Shown here piece by piece: positions 1-5,481 of a stretch of 10,709 bases of DNA. How positions within the stretch are numbered: position 1 is the first letter of the stretch; every line of letters starts with the position of its first letter. The notes under the pieces are model-generated. The model was given only the letters and a program-made list of their open reading frames with translations. It had not been told where the DNA came from and did no database searches. The translations under genes were made by a program, and so were the position numbers. This DNA comes from PXRE01 sp964435625. GTDB lineage: Archaea > Halobacteriota > Halobacteria > Halobacteriales > PXRE01. The stretch lies in contig CAYTAG010000112.1 of assembly GCA_964435625.1 (NCBI GenBank), positions 1 to 10,709 of the forward strand. The letters run 5' to 3'.

Positions 1-303
1 CGCGAGCGCGGCTACGAGCGCGTCCGCATCGCGGTCAACAACCCCTACGCCTACGAGGCGCTGTACCGGGCCGGGTTCGGGTTCACGGGCGAACGGACGG
101 GCATCGCGGAACTCGTCCTGGCGTGGCCGGGCGACCGCTCGCCGACGACCTACCGCGCCGGCCTCGACGCGTTCGCGGACCGGGACCTCTCGACCGACGA
201 GCGCGAATTCCTCGACCGCCGCCGCGCCGAAGGGCCGCCGCCCGTCCACACGGGCGTCGAACCGCCAGAAGGGGCCGCTTCGGAGTCGCTGGAGGGTGGG
301 TGA
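1..303 (+). CDS. GNAT-family N-acetyltransferase, C-terminal fragment
   Basis: This is an open frame from the window edge to TGA at 301-303, giving 100 residues of the C-terminus; the start lies outside the window. Near its beginning it shows the GNAT C-terminal pattern of an Asn-Asn-Pro turn, then AYEALYRAGFGFTGE. This corresponds to the N-x-x-A-x-x-x-Y-x-x-x-GF signature in which an Asn and a Tyr help bind acetyl-CoA and protonate the leaving thiolate. A strand ending ELVLAW follows, then about 55 charged residues that lie beyond the usual fold. The family transfers an acetyl group from acetyl-CoA to an amine; the substrate cannot be told from this fragment. It is convergent with the cold-shock gene. 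The family call is fairly secure, the substrate unknown. Confidence 0.75.
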   Translation, partial: RERGYERVRIAVNNPYAYEALYRAGFGFTGERTGIAELVLAWPGDRSPTTYRAGLDAFADRDLSTDEREFLDRRRAEGPPPVHTGVEPPEGAASESLEGG

Positions 304-378
304 CGGTTCGACGCTGCTGGCGAAGGAGCCGAACCTGCGAGCGCACTCACGACCGTACCGGAAACGAAGCAGTAGCTA

Positions 379-398
379 CCGGACCGTTTCGGTCCCGG
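379..398. terminator. Hairpin between convergent genes
   Basis: GGACCG (381-386), a TTT loop, then CGGTCC (390-395) form a perfect 6-bp stem. CC at 379-380 can extend it with GG at 397-398 if C396 bulges out. It sits in the 107-base gap between the stop codons of the acetyltransferase (+) and the cold-shock gene (-), where a bidirectional terminator would be expected. No long T-tract follows, so the role is inferred from position and symmetry only. Nothing else was seen in 304-410. Confidence 0.35.
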
Positions 399-410
399 AC
401 GAAGCGACCG

Positions 411-605
411 TCACAGCCGTTCGAGGTTCACGGCGCGCGGACCCTTGTCGGCCTGCTCGATGTCGAACTCGACCTCCTGGCCCTCCTCGAGGTCCGGCCC
501 GCCGACGTCCTCCATGTGGAAGAAGACGTCGTCGTCCGTTTCGTCCGTCTCGATGAACCCGTAGCCTTTCCGATCGTGGAAGAAGGCAACCGTTCCCGTG
601 GGCAT
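411..605 (-). CDS. cspA: Cold-shock domain protein (CspA-like)
   Basis: This 64-residue protein starts MPTGTVAFFHD and is a single cold-shock (OB-fold) domain, the usual length for haloarchaeal CspA paralogues. RNP1 is KGYGFI at residues 13-18 and RNP2 is VFFH at 27-30; these aromatic surfaces stack on single-stranded RNA or DNA. The family acts in the cytoplasm as an RNA chaperone that melts secondary structure. The protein is strongly acidic (EDVGGPDLEEGQEVEFDIE region), as expected for a halophile. The ATG at 605 was chosen over one at 635 because the domain begins right after it and a TATA-like box at 631-639 sits about 30 bases upstream, which fits a leaderless transcript. It is divergent from fen. 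Confidence 0.93.
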   Translation of the reverse strand: MPTGTVAFFHDRKGYGFIETDETDDDVFFHMEDVGGPDLEEGQEVEFDIEQADKGPRAVNLERL

Positions 606-630
606 TCCATGTGTCCCTATCGGCCACCCG

Positions 631-639
631 TACAAATAG
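631..639 (-). promoter_or_regulatory. TATA-like box of the cold-shock gene
   Basis: Read on the minus strand this is CTATTTGTA, an AT-rich island in GC-rich surroundings centred about 30 bases upstream of the ATG at 605. That spacing puts the transcript start close to the start codon, as in leaderless haloarchaeal mRNAs. It was assigned by eye from spacing and composition. Confidence 0.5.
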
Positions 640-692
640 CCATCGACCGTTCGACCGCAGGACGGCGTCGGGAAGGGTAGGTACGCACGGAC

Positions 693-701
693 GATACATT
701 T
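693..701 (+). promoter_or_regulatory. TATA-like box of fen
   Basis: GATACATTT lies centred about 33 bases upstream of the fen ATG at 730. This fits a leaderless or nearly leaderless transcript and argues against the upstream TTG at 700 being the start. Together with the box at 631-639 it accounts for the short divergent region 606-729. Confidence 0.45.
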
Positions 702-729
702 GAAGCCCCGGCGGTCCTATCCCGGGGCG

Positions 730-1707
730 ATGGGAAACGCGGACCTACGCGAGGTGGCCGTCGTCGAGGAGGTGCCGTTCGACGCGCTGGACGGCACGCT
801 GGTGGCCGTCGACGCCCACAACTGGCTGTACCGCTACCTCACGACGACCGTGCGGTTCACCGACGCCGACGCGTACACGACCGCGGACGGCACCGAGGTC
901 GCCAACCTGATCGGGATCGTCCAGGGATTGCCGAAACTACTGGAGAACGACCTCACGCCGGTGTTCGTCTTCGACGGCGGCGTCGTCGACCTCAAGGAAG
1001 AGGAGATCGAACAGCGCCGCGAGGACCGCCAGCGTCGCGAGGAGCAACTCGAGGAGGCCCGCGAAGAGGGCGACGCCCTGGAAGTCGCCCGCCTGGAATC
1101 CCAGACCCAGCGACTGACCGACGTGATCCACGAGACGACCCGGGAACTCCTCGACCGACTCGGCGTCCCGACGGTCGAGGCGCCCGCGGAGGGCGAGGCC
1201 CAGGCCGCCCACATGGCGCGACGCGGCGACGTCGACTACGCCGGGACCGAGGACTACGACGCCCTGTTGCTGGGCGCGCCGCTTACCCTCCGGCAGTTGA
1301 CCAGCAGCGGCGATCCCGAACTGATGGACTTCGAAGCCACACTGAAGCGCCACGACGTCACCTGGGAGCAACTGGTCGACGCCGCGATCCTGATGGGCAC
1401 CGACTTCAACGAGGGCGTCCGGGGGTACGGCCCCAAGACCGCGGTTTCCGCCGTCAAGGAGCACGGCGACCTCTGGGGCGTCTTCGACGCCGAGGACGTC
1501 TACGTCGAGCACGCCGACCGCATCCGCGAGTTGTTCCTGGACCCGACGGTGACCGACGACTACGCGTTCGAGGCGGCCGTCGACCCGGACCTGGCCGCCG
1601 CCCGCGAGTACGTCCGCGAGTGGGGGGTTCCGGACGACGCCGTCGGCCGCGGCTTCGAGCGGATCGAAGACGCCGCCGCCCAGACCGGACTCGACCGGTG
1701 GACGTGA
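730..1707 (+). CDS. fen: Flap endonuclease 1 (FEN-1, XPG/Rad2 family)
   Basis: This 325-residue structure-specific 5' nuclease removes 5' flaps during Okazaki-fragment maturation and long-patch base excision repair. By alignment from memory with the family, the metal-binding acidic residues appear complete: D28 (VAVDAHNWLYR), D82 (FVFDGG), E154 and E156 (APAEGEAQAA), D175 and D177 (EDYDALLLGAP), and D225 (MGTDFNEG). The last begins the helix-hairpin-helix GTDFNEGVRGYGPKT that binds duplex DNA. Residues 90-145 form the charged helical cap (clamp). The extreme C-terminus QTGLDRWT resembles a PCNA-binding PIP box, with W and T where two aromatics are usual. MGNADLR at ATG 730 is the typical archaeal FEN-1 beginning. 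An in-frame TTG at 700 is rejected because it would add a basic decapeptide and sits on the TATA box. Confidence 0.96.
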   Translation: MGNADLREVAVVEEVPFDALDGTLVAVDAHNWLYRYLTTTVRFTDADAYTTADGTEVANLIGIVQGLPKLLENDLTPVFVFDGGVVDLKEEEIEQRREDRQRREEQLEEAREEGDALEVARLESQTQRLTDVIHETTRELLDRLGVPTVEAPAEGEAQAAHMARRGDVDYAGTEDYDALLLGAPLTLRQLTSSGDPELMDFEATLKRHDVTWEQLVDAAILMGTDFNEGVRGYGPKTAVSAVKEHGDLWGVFDAEDVYVEHADRIRELFLDPTVTDDYAFEAAVDPDLAAAREYVREWGVPDDAVGRGFERIEDAAAQTGLDRWT

Positions 1708-1741
1708 GCGGACCACTGCGCCCGTCCGCCGACGTATTTTT
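1708..1741 (+). terminator. Hairpin and T-tract after fen
   Basis: GCGGAC (1708-1713) and GTCCGC (1724-1729) form a perfect 6-bp stem with a 10-base loop, starting right after the fen stop codon. A run of five T follows at 1737-1741. The T-tract is the usual archaeal termination signal. The structure separates fen from the lanM promoter about 20 bases further on. Confidence 0.5.
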
Positions 1742-1762
1742 CGGCTGACGAGTACGTCAAAG

Positions 1763-1770
1763 CATTAATA
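1763..1770 (+). promoter_or_regulatory. TATA-like box of lanM
   Basis: CATTAATA is an AT-rich island between the fen terminator and lanM. A transcript start about 25-27 bases downstream (around 1792) would give a 5' leader of about 20 bases to ATG 1812 or about 59 to ATG 1851. The gene would then not be leaderless and may use a ribosome-binding site. GGAG at 1837-1840, ten bases before ATG 1851, is a candidate. Confidence 0.4.
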
Positions 1771-1850
1771 CGCGGCGGGCGTCCCGCCAGACGAGCCGTG
1801 ATTCCCCGACGATGCGAACTGCCCATCCCGGACGCCGGAGCCCGATTCCG

Positions 1851-4800
1851 ATGACCGGACACTTCTCGGAGGCGGACCGCCGCGAGATAGCCGGGCGCGC
1901 TCGGACGCTCCACGAACGCCTCGACGGCCCGTCGAACGAGCGGGGCGGGGACCCGACGTTCGATCCCGACGCGGTCCTCGACGAGTGGCGGGACCTGTTC
2001 CCCGACGAGTCGGCGTTCGCGGACCGGCTCGAACGCGGAGGGCTCTCGGAGGCCGAGATCCGCGAACAGGTCGCGGCGACGCGCTGGCCCGCCGACGAAC
2101 CGCTCCCCGAATGGATCAACGAGCTAGCGGCGCTGGTCGAGTACGTGGAGACGACCGACCCCGACGGGGGGCCAGTAGCCGTCGGCGACGTACCGGACGA
2201 CGACGACCGACCGGCGATTTCAGGGGACGTCCCCTTCGCGGCCCTCGTGGCGCGGATCGCCGGGTACGCGTACGAGCGCCTCCCCGGACCCGTGCCGGCA
2301 GACGCGGTCGACCCGATGGTCGAGTGGTTCGGGCGGCGGTGCCGCGTCCTCGTGACCAGGGCACTGTACGTCGAGTTCAAGAGCTTCGTCTCCCACCACG
2401 ACCTCGACCTGGCGCGGGCGGACCCCGGGGAGTTCGAGGACCCGCCGACGGAGCTGTACGAGGCGTTCGTCGACGCCATGGTCGACGGCGGGTTCCGGAA
2501 CCTCTGTCTCGAGTATCCCGTCCTGGCGAGACAACTGGTCGAGGTAACGAACCAGTGGATCGACGCCCTCGCGGAACTTGCACGCCGGATCGAGGCGGAC
2601 CGCGCCGCGCTGGCCGAGCGGTTCGGCGTCGACGGGGCCGTAACGAGCCTCGACCCGCTGGCAAACGACACACACGCACGCGGCCGCCTGCCGGTGCGCG
2701 TCGACTTCGAGTCGGGCGAGGTCATTTACAAGCCCCGCCCCGTCGACGCCGGGAAGGCCCTCTACGGGATCCTGGATCGGCTCGAGGACCACCTCCCGCG
2801 GTCGTCGGTCAGGACCCCGCGATACCTCCTGCGGGAGGGCTACGGCTGGATGGAACCGGTCGAGTACCGCAGTCCCGGCGACGAGGCCGCCGTCCGGCGC
2901 TACTACGAGCAGGCGGGGATGCTCGTCTGTGCGGCGTACGCGCTCGGCCTGACCGACTGCCAGTTCGAGAACGTGATCGTCGACGGCGAGCGCCCCACGA
3001 TCCTGGACGCCGAGACGGCGTTTCACGCCTACCTCGCGCCGTCCGTGCGGACCATGCCGGCCGGCGTCGCCGAGTGGAGCGGCCACACCGTGCTGTCCAC
3101 CTCGATGCTCCCGTGGACCATCGGCGATCCGACCGGCCCGGACGTCGAAGACGAACGCGCCCCGGTCGCGGCCTTCGGGGACGACAGCGGGGAACTCGAA
3201 CTGTCGGGGTTCCCCCGGCCGAGCGTCGAGGCGGTCAACACGGACGTGATGTCCGTCGAGAGCGAAGCGCCCACCATCGACCGCACGGCGAACACGCCGA
3301 CGGTCGACGGCGAGGACCGCCTCCCGGGCGAGTACGTCGACGAGATGGTCCGGGGGTTCGAGCGGACCTACGAGACGGTCCGTCGACTCCGCGACGAGGG
3401 GCGGTTCCGGTCGGAGATCGTCGACGAGCAATTGCCCGACGGGATCGAGACGCGGCTGGTGTACCGGGGGACCTACCGGTACGCCTCCGTGCTCCGGTCG
3501 GCGGCGGCGCGGGACCCGCTCCGGGACGGGACGCGTCTCACCGTCGCGTTCGAGCGACTCGCCGTCCCGTTTTTCGACGGGCGGATTGAATCCGACCGGT
3601 GCTGGCCGCTGTACGCCGCCGAGCGCCGGAGCCTGCGACGGCGCGACGTCCCCCGGTTCATCACCACCCCGACCGGAACGGCGGTCTTTCACGATGGCGC
3701 GCCCGTCGAGTGTGCCGTGGACTCGTCGGGGTACGAACGGTCCAGGCAGCGCCTGGACGCGATGGGCGATGCCGACCGCAGCCGGCAGGTCTGGCTGCTC
3801 GAACGCTGTTTCCGGTCGTTCGACCTCGCGGGGTCTGGGGCCGAGCCGACGGAACCGTCGGACGAACGGCTGTCGGCGGCCGCTGCCGACCTCGGCGAGG
3901 ACGTGATCGACGCGGCGGTCGACACGCCGGCGGGCAGACGGTGGGTGTCCTTCGAGAGTTCCGGGGGCGACTCGACGCTCACGATGTTGCCGTCCGGGAG
4001 TACCCTGTACAACGGCCGTGGCGGGATCGGCCTCGCCTTTGCAGCACTGGCCGAGGCGACCGACCGGGATCGGTTCCACCGGTACGCGGTCGAGGCCCTG
4101 GACGGCGTCGTCGACGAGGTGCGGGACGGAGGCCCCCAGTCGCTCGGTGGAACGGCCGGGCTGGGGTCGGTCGTGTACGTCCTGTCGGTCACGGCGGACC
4201 TGCTCGACGTTCCCGAATACCGGCGCGTGGCGGCCGACGTCGCCGGGGAGGTCACCGACGAACTGCTCGCGGCCGACGACACTTTCGACGTCATGGCCGG
4301 CAGTGCGGGCACCTTGCTCGCGCTGCTGGCACACCACGACCGCTACGGGGGGCCGGACGTGCTCGACCGGGCCGTCGCCTGCGGCGAGCGACTGCTCGAC
4401 GCCCGGGTCGAGGTCGACGGCTACCGCGTGTGGCGGACGCTCGACGACGACCCTCTGGTCGGGTTCGCCCACGGATCGAGCGGGATCGCGTACGCGCTCG
4501 CACGACTCGCGGCGACGGTGGACGATTCGCGGTACGAGGCTGCCGTCCGGGAGGCGCTCGACTTCGAATCCGCGCAGTACTCCCCCGAGAGGGACAACTG
4601 GCTCAACCCGACCTGGGACGTCGCGGAGGCCGACGTCGACCGCTGGTGTTACGGGCGGACCGGGGTCGCGCTCGCACGGCTCGGGATCGGTACCCACCTC
4701 GGCGACGAGTCGCTGATCGAGGGGGCCACAGAGGTCCTGGCGGTGACGGAAGCGGCCGGCCTGGGCCCCCTCGACACCGTTTGTTGCGGGAACGTCGGAC

Positions 4801-5033
4801 GGGCCGAGGCGATGCTCGAAGCCGCCCGGCGGAGGGGGGCCCCGTCGACCGACGCCAGGGCGTTCGCTGGCGGCTGTCTGGCCCGGGCGGAACGAGAGGG
4901 CTCGCTGTCGATCCCCGGCCACGCCGAGGCGGTCACCGACCCGACGTTCTTCGACGGCGTCGCGGGGGTCGCGTACACCCTGCTCCGATTGCGGAACCCC
5001 GACGACCTCCCGTGCGTGCTGTTACTCGAATAG
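1851..5033 (+). CDS. lanM: Class II lanthipeptide synthetase LanM
   Basis: This is a 1060-residue bifunctional enzyme that phosphorylates and eliminates Ser/Thr of a precursor peptide, then adds Cys thiols to form lanthionine bridges. Its length is typical of LanM. The dehydratase half (DUF4135, roughly residues 120-600) has the lipid-kinase-like Lys in VIYKPR (K294), the catalytic loop TDCQFEN (D369, N374), the metal Asp in ILDAET (D386), and R535/T541 in TRLVYRGTYRY, matching residues needed for elimination in CylM. The cyclase half (LanC-like, about 715-1060) begins LYNGRGGIGLAF and has zinc ligands C933 (WCYG) and C978-C979 (CCGN). Two oddities: Gln371 where the loop normally has His, and a third Cys instead of His as zinc ligand. 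There is no signal peptide or peptidase domain. ATG 1851 was preferred over in-frame ATG 1812 because GGAG precedes it and the 13 extra residues are basic; 1812 remains possible. Its likely substrate is the lanA product just downstream. Confidence 0.95.
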   Translation: MTGHFSEADRREIAGRARTLHERLDGPSNERGGDPTFDPDAVLDEWRDLFPDESAFADRLERGGLSEAEIREQVAATRWPADEPLPEWINELAALVEYVETTDPDGGPVAVGDVPDDDDRPAISGDVPFAALVARIAGYAYERLPGPVPADAVDPMVEWFGRRCRVLVTRALYVEFKSFVSHHDLDLARADPGEFEDPPTELYEAFVDAMVDGGFRNLCLEYPVLARQLVEVTNQWIDALAELARRIEADRAALAERFGVDGAVTSLDPLANDTHARGRLPVRVDFESGEVIYKPRPVDAGKALYGILDRLEDHLPRSSVRTPRYLLREGYGWMEPVEYRSPGDEAAVRRYYEQAGMLVCAAYALGLTDCQFENVIVDGERPTILDAETAFHAYLAPSVRTMPAGVAEWSGHTVLSTSMLPWTIGDPTGPDVEDERAPVAAFGDDSGELELSGFPRPSVEAVNTDVMSVESEAPTIDRTANTPTVDGEDRLPGEYVDEMVRGFERTYETVRRLRDEGRFRSEIVDEQLPDGIETRLVYRGTYRYASVLRSAAARDPLRDGTRLTVAFERLAVPFFDGRIESDRCWPLYAAERRSLRRRDVPRFITTPTGTAVFHDGAPVECAVDSSGYERSRQRLDAMGDADRSRQVWLLERCFRSFDLAGSGAEPTEPSDERLSAAAADLGEDVIDAAVDTPAGRRWVSFESSGGDSTLTMLPSGSTLYNGRGGIGLAFAALAEATDRDRFHRYAVEALDGVVDEVRDGGPQSLGGTAGLGSVVYVLSVTADLLDVPEYRRVAADVAGEVTDELLAADDTFDVMAGSAGTLLALLAHHDRYGGPDVLDRAVACGERLLDARVEVDGYRVWRTLDDDPLVGFAHGSSGIAYALARLAATVDDSRYEAAVREALDFESAQYSPERDNWLNPTWDVAEADVDRWCYGRTGVALARLGIGTHLGDESLIEGATEVLAVTEAAGLGPLDTVCCGNVGRAEAMLEAARRRGAPSTDARAFAGGCLARAEREGSLSIPGHAEAVTDPTFFDGVAGVAYTLLRLRNPDDLPCVLLLE

Positions 5034-5068
5034 GTGCAGGGCCCGTCCGGCCCCGGAGACGCACGATT

Positions 5069-5122
5069 TTCGATCCCGCCTTCGTGTTACAGTTAGTTCG
5101 ATCCCGCCTTCGTGTTACAGTT
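5069..5122 (+). repeat. Tandem direct repeat, 2 x 26 bases
   Basis: Positions 5069-5094 and 5097-5122 are identical over 26 bases. Each copy begins TTCGATCCC and ends GTTACAGTT, and the copies are separated by AG, giving a 28-base period. They lie 20-75 bases upstream of the first lanA TATA-like box. The unit is not palindromic. It could be a pair of regulator-binding sites or a simple local duplication. Confidence 0.9.
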
Positions 5123-5142
5123 GGTCGTCACATTTCGTCTAG

Positions 5143-5150
5143 TATATTTA
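5143..5150 (+). promoter_or_regulatory. Upstream TATA-like box of lanA
   Basis: TATATTTA is the strongest TATA match in the window. It predicts a transcript start near 5170-5173, giving lanA a leader of about 45 bases. An ATG at 5171 lies almost exactly at that start but opens a different, Arg-rich frame. A second A/T tract at 5179-5189 would instead start transcription close to the lanA ATG. Confidence 0.5.
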
Positions 5151-5216
5151 CATTTACTGAAGAAATTACAATGCCGACAAAAATTTTTTGTACAGAGCAT
5201 GACGACGTAGGCACGC

Positions 5217-5369
5217 ATGTCGGTTGCACTCGACAACACCACGACCGAGGCGCCCAGCAAGTCCGAATTCGACGCGGAGTTCGACGTGGAGCCCGACGAC
5301 CCGTCCGGAGAACCGGCCCAGGGCTGTTGTGCCGGCCCCTTTACCTACGAGTGTACGACCCCCTGTTGA
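5217..5369 (+). CDS. lanA: Lanthipeptide precursor peptide LanA
   Basis: This 50-residue peptide follows lanM on the same strand and is too short for many gene finders. Residues 1-36 form an acidic leader (starts MSVALDNTTTEAPSKSEF, ends SGEPAQG) with few hydrophobic residues. Residues 37-50, CCAGPFTYECTTPC, are the likely core, with four Cys and three Thr and no Ser. The clean acidic-leader/Cys-rich-core split and the position beside a LanM identify it as the substrate. GPFTYEC closely resembles GPFTFVC of cinnamycin and duramycin. The leader lacks the GG or GA that peptidase-domain LanT exporters cleave; cleavage after Q35-G36 is a guess. An in-frame TAG at 5208-5210 rules out a longer form, so ATG 5217 is the only canonical start. 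No Shine-Dalgarno sequence is evident. Confidence 0.88.
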   Translation: MSVALDNTTTEAPSKSEFDAEFDVEPDDPSGEPAQGCCAGPFTYECTTPC

Positions 5370-5402
5370 GGGTCCTGCACCTCCAGACCTGAACTGACCC
5401 CC

Positions 5403-5432
5403 GACCGCCCTTCGAATTTTTCGTCGACGGTC
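5403..5432 (+). terminator. T-tract with weak hairpin after lanA
   Basis: Five T at 5417-5421 lie about 50 bases past the lanA stop codon, inside a loose 5-bp inverted repeat (GACCG 5403-5407, CGGTC 5428-5432). Archaeal RNA polymerase stops mainly on T-tracts, so this is a reasonable end for the lanA transcript. The 112-base gap 5370-5481 between lanA and the convergent trehalase holds nothing else visible. Confidence 0.3.
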
Positions 5433-5481
5433 CCGGTGTCGGTTACCTGGACGATCCCGGCCGAGCGTCCGTGACCGGCGG

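Larger units (their letters stand above)
5034..5216 (+). promoter_or_regulatory. lanM-lanA intergenic region with AT-rich promoter
   Basis: This 183-base gap separates the LanM stop codon from the LanA start. It contains a small GC hairpin, TCCG/CGGA (5046-5057), followed by TTTT at 5067-5070, a weak candidate terminator for lanM. It also contains a 26-base direct repeat in tandem (5069-5122) and a strikingly AT-rich stretch from about 5126 to 5200. Two TATA-like boxes are visible, TATATTTA at 5143-5150 and five A plus six T at 5179-5189. lanA therefore probably has its own promoter rather than relying on lanM read-through. Confidence 0.5.

Noticed and set aside
1812..1850. Upstream ATG adding 13 residues to LanM
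   Set aside because: The extension (MRTAHPGRRSPIP) is basic and unlike the acidic protein, and GGAG precedes the later ATG. It cannot be excluded, so it is mentioned in the lanM entry.
2220..4922. Long minus-strand open frame (900 codons) opposite lanM
   Set aside because: It is a shadow of the GC-rich third positions of lanM. It has no recognisable domain, and the plus-strand frame carries all LanM motifs.
5046..5070. Small GC hairpin followed by TTTT after lanM as a firm terminator
   Set aside because: The stem is only four or five base pairs and the T run is short. It is mentioned in the intergenic entry rather than called separately.
5093..5200. Antisense 35-residue Cys-rich open frame opposite the lanA promoter (begins MLCTKNFCRHCNFFSKC)
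   Set aside because: It has five Cys, but it lies wholly inside the promoter and tandem repeat, its reading is basic and driven by AT-rich DNA, and no promoter or neighbouring partner was seen for it.
5171..5392. Open frame of 73 residues starting at ATG 5171 and overlapping lanA
   Set aside because: After the AT-rich beginning it becomes a run of Arg-rich residues typical of an out-of-frame reading of GC-rich DNA. The lanA frame has an acidic leader and Cys-rich core, which makes biological sense beside LanM.
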